Assembly (NCBI RefSeq): GCF_008932115.1
Contig: NZ_CP044543.1
Location: forward strand, 2,610,501 to 2,674,500
Direction: 5' to 3'
Source of the DNA: Bradyrhizobium betae
GTDB taxonomy: Bacteria > Pseudomonadota > Alphaproteobacteria > Rhizobiales > Xanthobacteraceae
DNA length: 64,000 nucleotides
The position numbers were made by a program, and so were the translations under genes. Positions 53,087-61,614 of the stretch are shown here, piece by piece. The notes beneath the pieces were generated by a model. It was not told the origin of the DNA. It saw nothing but the letters and a program-made list of their open reading frames with translations, and did no database searches. Positions within the stretch are counted from its first letter, which is position 1. Each line of letters opens with the position of its first letter.

Positions 53087-54745
53087 ATGGCTGAAGAGAC
53101 TGACGTCATCGTCGTCGGTGCAGGCCTGTCGGGACTGGTGGCCGCGACCGAAATCGCGGATGCGGGCAAGCGCGTGGTCGTGGTCGACCAGGAAGGCGAG
53201 CAATCGCTGGGCGGCCAGGCCTTCTGGTCGTTCGGCGGCTTGTTCCTGGTCAATTCGCCGGAGCAGCGCCGGCTCGGCATCAAGGACTCATACGACCTCG
53301 CGATGCAGGACTGGCTCGGCACCGCCGGCTTCGACCGCGACGAGGATTTCTGGCCGCGCCAATGGGCCGAGGCCTATGTGGCGTTCGCCGCCGGCGAGAA
53401 GCGCGACTGGCTGCGCGCGATGGGCCATCGCATCTTCCCAGTGGTCGGCTGGGCCGAGCGCGGCGGCTATGACGCAATGGGCCACGGCAATTCGGTGCCG
53501 CGCTTCCACGTCACCTGGGGAACCGGGCCCGGCATCGTCGAGCCGTTCGAGCGCCGTGCGCGCGAGGCCGTGAAGAGCGGGCGCCTCACCTTCAAGTTCC
53601 GCCATCGCGTCGATGCGCTCTCCATCACCAATGGCACGGTGGATGGCGTCAGCGGCGCCATCCTGGCGCCTGACACGATCGAGCGCGGCAAGAGCTCGTC
53701 GCGCAATGTCGTCGGCGAATTTGCACTGAAGGCGCAGGCGGTGATCGTGGCGTCCGGCGGCATCGGCGGCAATCACGAGCTGGTGCGGGCGAACTGGCCG
53801 AAGCGGCTCGGCGAGCCGCCGAAGTTCATGATCTCCGGCGTGCCCGAGCATGTCGACGGCCGCATGATCGGCATCACCGAAAAATCAGGCGCGCGGCTGA
53901 TCAACCGCGATCGCATGTGGCATTATGTCGAGGGAATCCAGAACTGGAATCCGATCTGGCCGCGCCATGGCATTCGCATCCTGCCAGGTCCCTCCTCGAT
54001 GTGGTTCGACGCCACAGGCACGCGATTGCCGGCGCCGCTGTTCCCGGGCTCCGACACGCTCGGCCAGCTCCAGTACATCATGTCCACCGGCTACGAATAT
54101 TCCTGGTTCATCCTGACCCAGAGCATCATCAAGAAGGAATTTGCGCTGTCGGGCTCGGAGCAGAATCCGGACCTGACCGGCAAGAGCTGGCGCATGACCT
54201 TGCGCCGCGCCACCAACAAGGGCGCGCCGGCGCCGGTGGAGGCCTTCAAGAGCCATGGCGTCGACTTCATCGTGCGCGACAGGCTGGAGGATCTCGTTGC
54301 GGAGATGAACAAGGTCGCCGGCAGCGACCTCCTCAAGTTCGATCACATCAGGATGCAGATCGAGGCGCGCGACCGCGAGATCGCCAACCCCTACGTCAAG
54401 GATGCGCAGGTGATGAACATCCACAATGCGCGGCGCTATATCGGCGACAAGCTGATCCGCACCGCCGCGCCGCACCGCATCCTCGATCCCGCGCAGGGAC
54501 CGCTGATCGCGGTCAAGCTCAACATCCTCACCCGCAAGACGCTGGGCGGATTCGAGACCGATCTCGACTCGCGCGTGTTCGGCAGCGAGGGCAGCGTCAT
54601 TCCCGGCCTCTATGCGGTCGGCGAAGCCGCGGGCTTTGGCGGCGGCGGCGTGCACGGCTATCGCTCGCTGGAAGGCACCTTCCTCGGCGGCTGCCTGTTC
54701 TCGGGCCGCAATGCGGGCCGCGCAGCGGCAAAGGCAGTGGGATGA
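53087..54745 (+). CDS. FAD-dependent dehydrogenase (fumarate reductase/ketosteroid dehydrogenase-like flavoprotein)
   Basis: 552 aa. The N-terminal dinucleotide-binding motif is VIVVGAGLSGLVAATEIADAGKRVVVVDQEGEQSLGGQAFWS. KAQAVIVASGGIGGNHELVRANWPKR is the second flavin-contact region. The C-terminal FAD-binding glycines are in GLYAVGEAAGFGGGGVHGYRSLEGTFLGGCLFSGRNAGRAAAK. NCBI-style names for such proteins are simply FAD-binding dehydrogenase; KstD-like or fumarate-reductase-like activity is possible. No redox partner gene is adjacent. Confidence 0.9.
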   Translation: MAEETDVIVVGAGLSGLVAATEIADAGKRVVVVDQEGEQSLGGQAFWSFGGLFLVNSPEQRRLGIKDSYDLAMQDWLGTAGFDRDEDFWPRQWAEAYVAFAAGEKRDWLRAMGHRIFPVVGWAERGGYDAMGHGNSVPRFHVTWGTGPGIVEPFERRAREAVKSGRLTFKFRHRVDALSITNGTVDGVSGAILAPDTIERGKSSSRNVVGEFALKAQAVIVASGGIGGNHELVRANWPKRLGEPPKFMISGVPEHVDGRMIGITEKSGARLINRDRMWHYVEGIQNWNPIWPRHGIRILPGPSSMWFDATGTRLPAPLFPGSDTLGQLQYIMSTGYEYSWFILTQSIIKKEFALSGSEQNPDLTGKSWRMTLRRATNKGAPAPVEAFKSHGVDFIVRDRLEDLVAEMNKVAGSDLLKFDHIRMQIEARDREIANPYVKDAQVMNIHNARRYIGDKLIRTAAPHRILDPAQGPLIAVKLNILTRKTLGGFETDLDSRVFGSEGSVIPGLYAVGEAAGFGGGGVHGYRSLEGTFLGGCLFSGRNAGRAAAKAVG

Positions 54746-54787
54746 GCCGTGCGGCAATGTGGCCCCTCCAGCCGATTGCCGTAGGCG

Positions 54788-54815
54788 ACGCATGCGTGCC
54801 CGGGCACGCATGCGT
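54788..54815. repeat. Perfect 28-bp palindrome
   Basis: Each half is 14 bases, beginning ACGCATGCGTGCCC; the second half is its exact reverse complement with no spacer. It contains two SphI-type GCATGC cores and a SmaI-type CCCGGG centre. It lies between the flavoprotein stop (54745) and the ridA-family start (54881). It may be a terminator hairpin, a dimeric protein-binding site or a repeat fragment. Confidence 0.85.
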
Positions 54816-54880
54816 ACCCGGGGTGGCAGAGCGCGGGGCACTGGGCTAGACAGGGCCGCCATTCCAGCAGGAGATCCCAA

Positions 54881-55231
54881 ATGAGCATTCAGCGTTTCGA
54901 AACCGGCCCGCGCATGAGCCAGGCCGTCGTGCACGGCAACACCGTCTACCTCGCCGGCGTCGTCGCCAACAAGGCGGCCGGCGAAAGCGTGACGAAGCAG
55001 ACCCAGGACATCCTGGCGACCATCGACAGCCATCTCGCCAAGGCCGGCACCGACAAGTCGAAGCTGCTCTCGGCCACCATCTACATCACCGACATGAAGA
55101 CCTTCGGCGAGATGAACGCGGTGTGGGACGCCTGGGTCTCGCCCGGCAACACCCCGGCCCGTGCCACCGTCGAAGCCAAGCTGGCCGCGGCACAGTACAC
55201 CGTCGAGATCATGGTCACGGCGGCGAAGTAA
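54881..55231 (+). CDS. RidA/YjgF-family protein
   Basis: 116 aa, from ATG at 54881 with GCAGGAGAT upstream. The family is trimeric and deaminates reactive enamine/imine intermediates from PLP enzymes. AVVHGNTVYLAGVVANKAAGESVTKQTQDILATIDSHLAKAG and TPARATVEAKLAAAQYTVEIMVTAA are diagnostic. The Arg that binds carboxylate in RidA is present (PARATVE). This is closer to the short archetypal subgroup. Whether it works with the upstream flavoprotein is unknown. Confidence 0.93.
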   Translation: MSIQRFETGPRMSQAVVHGNTVYLAGVVANKAAGESVTKQTQDILATIDSHLAKAGTDKSKLLSATIYITDMKTFGEMNAVWDAWVSPGNTPARATVEAKLAAAQYTVEIMVTAAK

Positions 55232-55309
55232 TTTTTGCGCAAGTTTGCATGCGAATGGAGCGCGATGAGACCATCATCGCACTCCATTTTTTTTGGAAGC
55301 GCTTGAAAC

Positions 55310-55444
55310 TCCGTCGTCGTCCCGGCGAACGCCGGGACCTATACCGCGTGATCTCTCGAGTCGTGGAAGGTGGTAGTACCGAACGCCTAATCTTCGCCAA
55401 ACTACTCCCTGGGGTTATGGGTCCCGGCGTTCGCCGGGAAAACA
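55310..55444 (+). repeat. Intergenic palindromic repeat, family C
   Basis: GTCGTCCCGGCGAACGCCGGGACC on the left and GGTCCCGGCGTTCGCCGGGA on the right. The internal segment CTCCCTGGGGTTATGG matches the copy near 6630. It lies between the convergent ridA-family and amidohydrolase genes. Confidence 0.8.
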
Positions 55445-55467
55445 CCTGTGATTAGGCGCGTGCTGGC

Positions 55468-56316
55468 TCATGCCATCGCCAGCCGATACGCAGCCTGCGC
55501 ATTCACACCAAACGCCTTCTCGCGCACCTGCGCACCCAGATTCGCGAGGCACCTCTCCAGCGCATCCTTGATCTCGCCATAGCTCCCTGCCAGCAAGCAT
55601 ACCGGCCAGTCCGAGCCGAAGATCAGGCGATCCTCGCCGAAACATGTCGCGGCATGCGCGACGAACGGAAACAGCCGGTTCGCATCCCAGTCATTCCATT
55701 TCGCTTCCGTCGCGAGCCCCGAGATCTTGCACCAGACGTTGCCGCAAGCAGCTAACGCCGCGATGCGGTTGGACCATTCGACGCTCCCACCTTCGGCGAT
55801 CGGCGGTTTGGCGGCGTGGTCGAGCACGAAACGCGCCTGCGGAAAGGCTTGCGCCGTTGCGATCGCGGCGGGCAGCTCGCGAGTACGCACGAGGAAATCG
55901 TAGGCGAGATCGCGAGCGAATACCACGGTGAGGCCGCGCCGCACATCCGGACGCAACAGCCAGTCGGGATCGGGCTCATCGTGGACCTGATGGCGGATGC
56001 CGACGAGCTTGTCGCCGCCGGGCGAGGCCCGCAACCGGTCGAGCGTGTCACCGAGCGCGCCATCGGTCAGATCGACCCAGCCGACCACGCCGATGACGGA
56101 GGGCGTCGCGTGCGCGATGCGCAGGAATTCCTCGGTCTCCTCCAGCGCGGAGCGGCACTGCACCACGATGCTGGCATCGATGCCGTTCGCTTTGAGCAGC
56201 GGCGCGAGATCGGCGGGACCGAAGCTGCGGCGGATCGGCGCCAGCTCGGGTGCATCCATCCAGGGATAGTCCGCGCGCGCCGGGTCCCAGAAATGCTGGT
56301 GGCCGTCGATGATCAT
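55468..56316 (-). CDS. Amidohydrolase-2 family lactonase (L-fuconolactonase-like)
   Basis: 282 aa. Opening MIIDGHQHFWDPARADYPWM supplies the HxH metal motif of the family; FVLDHAAKPPIAEG, NVWCKISGLATEA and LIFGSDWPVCLLAGSYGEI are further landmarks of L-fuconolactone/L-rhamnono-lactone hydrolases and of PDC hydrolase relatives. The stop-start gap to the aldo/keto reductase gene is 3 bp. Together they fit the oxidative fucose pathway: fucose to fuconolactone to fuconate. Confidence 0.87.
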   Translation of the reverse strand: MIIDGHQHFWDPARADYPWMDAPELAPIRRSFGPADLAPLLKANGIDASIVVQCRSALEETEEFLRIAHATPSVIGVVGWVDLTDGALGDTLDRLRASPGGDKLVGIRHQVHDEPDPDWLLRPDVRRGLTVVFARDLAYDFLVRTRELPAAIATAQAFPQARFVLDHAAKPPIAEGGSVEWSNRIAALAACGNVWCKISGLATEAKWNDWDANRLFPFVAHAATCFGEDRLIFGSDWPVCLLAGSYGEIKDALERCLANLGAQVREKAFGVNAQAAYRLAMA

Positions 56317-56319
56317 GGC

Positions 56320-57297
56320 TTATGCCCCGCCCGGCAGCGGCGCGCGGGCGTCGACGAGGTTTCGCGCGCGCAGCTCCTGCCAGAAGGCTTGCGGCACCGT
56401 CGTCTGCGACATCGCGATGTTGTCGGCGACTTCGGTGGCGTTGCGGGCGCCCATCACGGCGACCGTCACCGCCGGATGGGCCATGCCAAACTGAAGCGCG
56501 GCGGCCTTCAGCTCGGTGCCGTGCTTGCGGCAGAGCTCATCCAGCTCGAGCGCCCGCGCGATCAGCGCCGGATCGGCGTCCTGATAGTCGAACTTCGTGC
56601 TCGTGCGCGGATTGGCCAGGATGCCGCTGTTGTAGATGCCGCCGAGCAGGATGCCGATGTGCTTTGCCGTGCAGACCGGAAACAGCGCATCCAGCGCGCC
56701 CTGGTCGAGCAGCGTGTAGCGGCCGGCGAGCAGGAAGCAGTCGACAGGTACGGCCTCGGCAAACCGGACTGGCATCTCCGACTGGTTCATGCCGGCGCCG
56801 ATCGCCTTGACCGTGCCTTCATCGCGCAGGCGCTGCAGCGCGCGGAAGGCGCCGGCAATTGCGGCGTCATAATGATCGTCGGGATCGTGCACGAGCAGGA
56901 CGTCGACACGGTCGAGCCCGAGACGGACAAGGCTCTCCTCGACCGAACGCATCACGCCGTCATGGGAGAAGTCGAACACCGGCCGCTCGCGCTGCCCGCT
57001 CTTGTAATAATCGTCCTCGGCAGCGGCGCCATCGGGCGCGCGCAGCAGGCGGCCGACCTTGGTCGAGATGGCATAGGAATCGCGCGGCTGCTGCCGCAGG
57101 AAAGCCCCCAGCCGCCGTTCGGCCAGGCCAAAGCCGTAGAGCGGAGCGGTGTCGTAGAAGCGGATGCCCGCCGTCCACGCCCGTTCGATGGTCGCTTCCG
57201 CGTCGGCATCGCTAACAGGGGTGAACAACCCGCCGAGCGGGGCGGAGCCGAGGCCGATCGAGGTGACGTCGAGGGTGCCGAGCTGCGCGCGTTTCAT
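56320..57297 (-). CDS. Aldo/keto reductase (D-threo-aldose/L-fucose 1-dehydrogenase-like)
   Basis: 325 aa from ATG at 57297 (another ATG at 57309). The catalytic tetrad is visible: Asp and Tyr in RFYDTAPLYGFGLAERRLG, Lys in AISTKVGRLL, and His in VLLVHDPDDH. The cofactor loop is GGIYNSGILA at about 215, and the C-terminal VAVMGARNATEVADN pattern replaces the usual IPG. Aldose-1-dehydrogenases of this type make the lactone that the neighbouring lactonase would open. The two are co-transcribed. Confidence 0.88.
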   Translation of the reverse strand: MKRAQLGTLDVTSIGLGSAPLGGLFTPVSDADAEATIERAWTAGIRFYDTAPLYGFGLAERRLGAFLRQQPRDSYAISTKVGRLLRAPDGAAAEDDYYKSGQRERPVFDFSHDGVMRSVEESLVRLGLDRVDVLLVHDPDDHYDAAIAGAFRALQRLRDEGTVKAIGAGMNQSEMPVRFAEAVPVDCFLLAGRYTLLDQGALDALFPVCTAKHIGILLGGIYNSGILANPRTSTKFDYQDADPALIARALELDELCRKHGTELKAAALQFGMAHPAVTVAVMGARNATEVADNIAMSQTTVPQAFWQELRARNLVDARAPLPGGA

Positions 57298-57465
57298 ATC
57301 CATGTCCATCCGACAGTCCCAATCATCTCTCCCGCTCCCGGAAACCGCAAGCGAGAGGAGGGCTCCCTTAAACGAATGACGCGCAACACCGAAGAAGTTC
57401 CTAAGATTGCATTTCTGTGATCCGCGCTGAGGCGGATTGCTCGCAGCGAGACGGAAGAGATTGCG

Positions 57466-58122
57466 ATGAAGTGGGTGCTTGATATCTCCGAGGACTACCG
57501 GTCACAACTCCGCGAAGGTCCCTTTTTCAGACGCGTCGCCACCGCGACCCGGCCCGATGATCTGGAATGGGTTCACCAGCTCGTTCACCAGTCGCGCGAA
57601 TTCACGCAAGCGCTGTGTCTGCGTTCCTCGCTGTGCCAGGACAGGCGCTATCAGCCCATCTTCGCGGAGCACGCGATGGAGGAAGCAGACCATCCCGATC
57701 AACTCATCGCCTGGATGAGGGCGCACGGATTTGTGCGGAACACCGAACCCGGCGACGTGCCACCCACGATGGAAACGATGAATGCGATCTCATATTGCTG
57801 GCGCAGCGCGATGCGAGATCCACATGACGTGCAGGTCGTCGCCCTGAATGTGCTCAGCGAGGGGGTCGCGCTCGACTTCTATTCGAACGTGATCCCCGTG
57901 CTGGACAGGCTCAGGATCTTGAGCGGGCGCTACTGGAAGGTCCACACCGACGTCGATGCCCGCCATCTGTCCATGGGGCTCGATATCTGCGGCAGCGTCA
58001 CCAGGGATTCCGACCGGGGCAAGCTGTATCAGCGCGTGCTGTGGCAATCCGCCACGCTGTATCATCAGATGCTCAGCTCCTGGGTCGGCGAACGGGTCGA
58101 ACCGCTGCCGCAGCGCCTTTGA
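57466..58122 (+). CDS. Haem-oxygenase-fold (HDO-like) iron-binding protein
   Basis: 218 aa, all-helical, TenA/haem-oxygenase-like. Candidate metal ligands occupy the positions seen in haem-oxygenase-like diiron oxidases: E68, H69 and H76 in FAEHAMEEADHPDQL, E132 in LSEGVALDFYSNV, H160, D164 and H167 in HTDVDARHLSM. Members include UndA-, SznF- and CADD-type oxygenases. No biosynthetic partner is adjacent: it is divergent from the aldo/keto reductase gene. The substrate cannot be predicted. Confidence 0.72.
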   Translation: MKWVLDISEDYRSQLREGPFFRRVATATRPDDLEWVHQLVHQSREFTQALCLRSSLCQDRRYQPIFAEHAMEEADHPDQLIAWMRAHGFVRNTEPGDVPPTMETMNAISYCWRSAMRDPHDVQVVALNVLSEGVALDFYSNVIPVLDRLRILSGRYWKVHTDVDARHLSMGLDICGSVTRDSDRGKLYQRVLWQSATLYHQMLSSWVGERVEPLPQRL

Positions 58123-58156
58123 TCGACCTGATCGGCCGCGGCGGGCGGCGCGCTGC

Positions 58157-58618
58157 TCACCGGGTCAGATCCAGCGTCAGGAACAGGCTGTTGGGATCCT
58201 CGACATAGTCTTGGAACGGCCCGCAGAGGACGAAGCCGTGAGCCCGGTAGAGCGCATGCGCGGGCTTGAAATAATCCCACGAACCGGTCTCGAGGCTGAG
58301 CCGAACCATGCCCCGCGCGCGGGCCTCGGCGATGATGTGACCGAGCATCTGGCCGCCAAAGCCGCGCCGGCGCGTGGCCTGCAGCGTGTGCATCGACTTC
58401 ACCTCGCCATGATCGGCGATGAGCGTCTTCAGCGCACCGGTGGCGACCAATGTCTCTCCGTCCCATCCGGTCCAGAACGCGACGTCGGGCGCGCGCAGGC
58501 CGGCCAGATCGAGCGCATGCGCACTGCCCGGCGCCGTCTGCGCCCGCGCCGCCGTGACGTGATGATCGAGCAGCGCAATGACGCGCGGATCGAAGGTATC
58601 GCCGGTGCGGATCTGCAT
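58157..58618 (-). CDS. GNAT-family N-acetyltransferase
   Basis: 153 aa from ATG at 58618. MHTLQATRRRGFGGQMLGHIIAEARARGMVRLSLETGS carries the acetyl-CoA pyrophosphate loop RRRGFG and the GNAT beta-bulge; ALYRAHGFVLCGPF is the C-terminal landmark. It resembles YsnE/putative acetyltransferases. The third gene of an operon with an XRE-cupin regulator and another GNAT; the gap from the preceding stop is 2 bp. Confidence 0.9.
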   Translation of the reverse strand: MQIRTGDTFDPRVIALLDHHVTAARAQTAPGSAHALDLAGLRAPDVAFWTGWDGETLVATGALKTLIADHGEVKSMHTLQATRRRGFGGQMLGHIIAEARARGMVRLSLETGSWDYFKPAHALYRAHGFVLCGPFQDYVEDPNSLFLTLDLTR

Positions 58619-58620
58619 CG

Positions 58621-59133
58621 TCACGGCCTCACCCCATTTGCGAGCCGTTTCTGCATGAAGACGAGATCGAGCCAGCGGCCGAACTTGCAGCCGACCTCCG
58701 GCATGCGGCCGACTTCGGCAAAGCCGAGCGAAGCGTGCAGCCCGATCGAGGCGGCGTTGGCAGCCTCGATCCCGGCGATCATGGCGTGCTTGTTCAGCCC
58801 ATTGGCGCGCTCGATCAGCGCGGCCAGCAGGCTGCGGCCGACGCCGAGCCGGTGATGCTGCTCGCCGACATAGACGGAATTCTCCACGGTGTGGCGATAG
58901 CCGGGAAACGGGCGGAAATCGCCGAAGGACGCGAAGCCGACCACCTGCCTGCCCTTCATCGCGACCAGCACGGGATAGCCGGCTTCCTGTCGCGCGGACA
59001 TCCACGCGCGGCGCGAGGCGAGATCGGCCGGGCCGTCGGTCCAGACCGCCGTAGTGTTGATCGCGGCGAAATTGTAGATGGCGAGGATATCCTCGGCATC
59101 CTCCAGCGTGGCGTCCCGCACGATCAGCGACAT
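58621..59133 (-). CDS. GNAT N-acetyltransferase, phosphinothricin acetyltransferase-like
   Basis: 170 aa from ATG at 59133, overlapping the regulator stop (TGATG). VRDATLEDAEDILAIYNFAAINTTAVWTDGPADLASRRAWM is typical of the Pat/Bar-MddA group, with SVYVGEQHHRLGVGRSLLAALIERAN (CoA loop HRLGVG) and GLHASLGFAEVG. This family acetylates methionine sulfone/sulfoximine and phosphinothricin. The true substrate is unknown. Confidence 0.9.
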   Translation of the reverse strand: MSLIVRDATLEDAEDILAIYNFAAINTTAVWTDGPADLASRRAWMSARQEAGYPVLVAMKGRQVVGFASFGDFRPFPGYRHTVENSVYVGEQHHRLGVGRSLLAALIERANGLNKHAMIAGIEAANAASIGLHASLGFAEVGRMPEVGCKFGRWLDLVFMQKRLANGVRP

Positions 59134-59723
59134 CACATTTTCCCGTATGAGGCGCCGCGCCGCGTGATGACCACGTAGCGTGCGTCCTGTCTGGTTTCGT
59201 TCTCGAAGATCACCGCGCGCATCACGTCGAAGTCGAGACAGTCGCCCTCGCGCAGGCGGACCGTCTTGGCGTCGATATGCACGGCGATCGCGCCCTCCAG
59301 CATCAGCAATTGCTGGGTGAAGGCGTTGCGGCCCCACGGGCTGTACGGTACCCGCGCCCCGGCCGGCAGATCGACGACGATGATCTCGATCCCGCTCGCC
59401 GCATCCGTCGGCGAGGCGTGACGCCGGCGATAACCGCTGTCGGGATCGCGCCAGTGCGGCTGGTCGGCGAGCCGCACCAGCCGCTCCGGCGGCTTCTCGG
59501 CGAGAGCGACGACATCGCTCAGCGACACATCGAGCGCCGCGCAGAGTTTTCCCAGCAGCGCAGCGGTCGCGCTGCTCTGCGCCCGCTCCACCCGCCCGAT
59601 CATGGCCCGGCTGACACCGGAGCGCGCCGCGAGTTCGTTCAGCGTCATGCCGGCCTGCGTCCTCAGCGTCTTCAAGCGGCGACCGATGGCACGGTCGAGT
59701 TTCTGCTGGTCCATCGTCCTCAT
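59133..59723 (-). CDS. XRE-family regulator with C-terminal cupin domain
   Basis: 196 aa (start at 59723 or 59714). The N-terminal helix-turn-helix is IGRRLKTLRTQAGMTLNELAARSGVSRAMIGRVERAQSS. A cupin domain occupies about 110-185: YSPWGRNAFTQQLLMLEGAIAVHIDAKTVRLREGDCLDFDV. Such regulators commonly sense a small metabolite and control adjacent genes, here the two acetyltransferases it is translationally coupled to. The intergenic region upstream (59724-59896) holds no feature I recognise. Confidence 0.92.
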   Translation of the reverse strand: MRTMDQQKLDRAIGRRLKTLRTQAGMTLNELAARSGVSRAMIGRVERAQSSATAALLGKLCAALDVSLSDVVALAEKPPERLVRLADQPHWRDPDSGYRRRHASPTDAASGIEIIVVDLPAGARVPYSPWGRNAFTQQLLMLEGAIAVHIDAKTVRLREGDCLDFDVMRAVIFENETRQDARYVVITRRGASYGKM

Positions 59724-59896
59724 CCAAGCATTACCCCGCGCGAGGGACCGCAGCCGCCAGGGCCAAACGAGCTTAGCGCGGGCAGCGGCGAACGCCGGGA
59801 GCGAGAGGCCAATATATTAGAAATTTGGCGTGGCAGCGCTCGGCGCAATTGCACCTGTCAGATCGACCGGAATGGAAGCCACAATCGGGAAAGCCT

Positions 59897-59970
59897 TGGA
59901 GCGGGCGAAGGGAATCGAACCCTCGTATGCAGCTTGGGAAGCTGCCGTTCTACCATTGAACTACGCCCGC
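59897..59970 (-). tRNA. tRNA-Gly (anticodon CCC)
   Basis: Minus-strand sequence begins GCGGGCG, pairing with CGCCCGC at the 3' end, and has a D-loop TAGTTCAATGGTAGAAC, an anticodon arm GCAGC-TTCCCAA-GCTGC, and a T arm GAGGGTTCGATTCCCTT. The anticodon at loop positions 34-36 is CCC. The terminal CCA is encoded. No integrase or island is next to it. Confidence 0.97.
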
Positions 59971-60143
59971 GGATGCGCGGCTCACGCCCGTCCTGATTAG
60001 CCGAGACGGCGCCGCGCGCCAAGCGGTTTGGCGCGCTCGGCCGGACGGTTGTTAACGTCCCGGTAAGATTTTGGGTGCGCCGGATTGTGGCGGTGTTATG
60101 ATCGCGTGTCTGGGGAGAAACCTGCACTGAGTGGGGCGTGTGC

Positions 60144-60722
60144 ATGGTGGGGCGGGCTTACGCGATCTTCGACACGGCCATCGGGCGCTGCGGCATCATC
60201 TGGAGCAGCAGCGGAATTGTCGCCGTGCAATTGCCGGAGGCGCGGGAAATCGATACCCGCCGGCGGATCTTCGCGGTTCATCCCGAGGCGCGCGAGCAGC
60301 CCCCTTCCGTGAATGCCGAGCTTGCCATCGAGGGCATCGCAGGCTTGCTGCAAGGCGGCGATCCCGATTTTTCCGAGGTCAGCCTGGATGCCGGCCGCGT
60401 GCCCGGCTTCCACCGCCGCGTCTACGAGGCGGCCTGCGCCATTCCGCGCGGGGAGACGCGCACCTATCACGAGATCGCCAAAGCGCTGGGCGCCTCGGGC
60501 GCCGCGTATTCGGTCGCGCAGGCAATCGCCAAGAATCCTTACATGCTGATCGTGCCCTGCCACCGGGTGCTGGAGGCCGGCAATTACACCGACCGGCTCT
60601 CGCCCTATGGCGGGGTGATCTCCAAGCGGCGGCTGCTGGCGCTCGAAGGCGCCCATCCGATCGCCAGCAAGACGCTGTTCGAGGTGCTGCTGCCCGTTGC
60701 CCCGCCGCGGCCGTCCACCTAG
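60144..60722 (+). CDS. ogt: Methylated-DNA-protein cysteine methyltransferase
   Basis: 192 aa from ATG at 60144; a GTG two codons upstream is possible. Suicidal repair of O6-methylguanine. The acceptor Cys is in LIVPCHRVLEAGNYTDRLSPYGG; the helix-turn-helix region is FHRRVYEAACAIPRGETRTYHEIAKALGASGAAYSVAQAIAKNP, where the arginine finger is kept. A normal Ogt-type single-domain enzyme with an N-terminal lobe. An AraC-type regulator gene follows by 9 bp, which echoes the domain content of Ada. Confidence 0.93.
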   Translation: MVGRAYAIFDTAIGRCGIIWSSSGIVAVQLPEAREIDTRRRIFAVHPEAREQPPSVNAELAIEGIAGLLQGGDPDFSEVSLDAGRVPGFHRRVYEAACAIPRGETRTYHEIAKALGASGAAYSVAQAIAKNPYMLIVPCHRVLEAGNYTDRLSPYGGVISKRRLLALEGAHPIASKTLFEVLLPVAPPRPST

Positions 60723-60731
60723 ATAGGTGGC

Positions 60732-61571
60732 ATGGATGCAACCACGCTGCTGACGACACCGTCGATGACGGTTTCCGAGTTTCGCTGCGATGCGGGACCA
60801 GACGACAAGCCGTTTGCCGAATGCCGCACCGGACATTCCATTGCCTATGTCCGCTCGGGCAGCTTCGGCTGCCAGTGCCGCGCCGGCTTCTTCGAGCTGG
60901 TGGCGGGCTCGATGCTGGTCGGCGCGCCCGGTGAGGAATACACCTGCACGCATGACCACGTCTGTGGCGACGTCTGCCTGTCATTCCTCCTCAGCGAGGA
61001 CCTCGTCGATAGCCTCGGCGGGCGCCGCGAGGCCTGGCAGGTCGGCGCGACGCCGCCGCTGTCCGAACTGATGGTGCTGGGCGAGCTCGCCCAGTCGGCA
61101 GCAGGTGGCAATAGCGACCTCGGGCTCGACGAAATCGGCCAGATCCTGGCCGGTCGCTTTGTCGACATCGTTTCGGACAAGGCGCGCAAGCAGGCCACGC
61201 CGACGGCGTGCGATCGCCGCCGCGCAGTCGAAGTGGCATTGTGGATCGACGAGAACTCCCATGCCGAGGTCGATCTCGAACAGGCGGCGCGGCATGCGGG
61301 CCTCAGTCCGTTCCATTTCCTGCGGCTGTTCTCCAGCGTGCTCGGGGTCACGCCGCATCAATATCTGGTCCGCTCGCGGCTGCGGCACGCGGCGCGGCTG
61401 CTGACAGACGACGACATCGCGGTCACCGACATCGCCTATGACGTCGGCTTTGGCGACCTCTCCAACTTCGTCCGCACCTTCCATCGCGCCGCCGGCGTGT
61501 CGCCGACGAAATTCCGGCAGGCGTCTCGCGGGCAGAGCAAGATTCTCCAAGAGCCGCTCGCCCTCAACTGA
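60732..61571 (+). CDS. AraC-family transcriptional regulator with a Cys-rich cupin-like N-terminus
   Basis: 279 aa. The C-terminal double helix-turn-helix is at about 175-270: [40 protein letters not shown] and [31 protein letters not shown]. The N-terminal 90 residues are cupin-like and rich in cysteine and histidine (C19, C31, C47, C49, C72, H74, H76, C78, C82), suggesting a metal or thiol-reactive sensor. It is 9 bp from ogt and co-oriented. Its ligand and targets are unknown. Confidence 0.91.
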   Translation: MDATTLLTTPSMTVSEFRCDAGPDDKPFAECRTGHSIAYVRSGSFGCQCRAGFFELVAGSMLVGAPGEEYTCTHDHVCGDVCLSFLLSEDLVDSLGGRREAWQVGATPPLSELMVLGELAQSAAGGNSDLGLDEIGQILAGRFVDIVSDKARKQATPTACDRRRAVEVALWIDENSHAEVDLEQAARHAGLSPFHFLRLFSSVLGVTPHQYLVRSRLRHAARLLTDDDIAVTDIAYDVGFGDLSNFVRTFHRAAGVSPTKFRQASRGQSKILQEPLALN

Positions 61572-61614
61572 CTAGGTTCGTCTCCGGCGCGCGCCACTCG
61601 CGGCGCGCTTTGCA

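Noticed and set aside
59897..59970. tRNA-Gly as an island attachment site
   Set aside because: No integrase, direct repeat or foreign cargo lies beside it; the island at 27.7-34.7 kb is far away.
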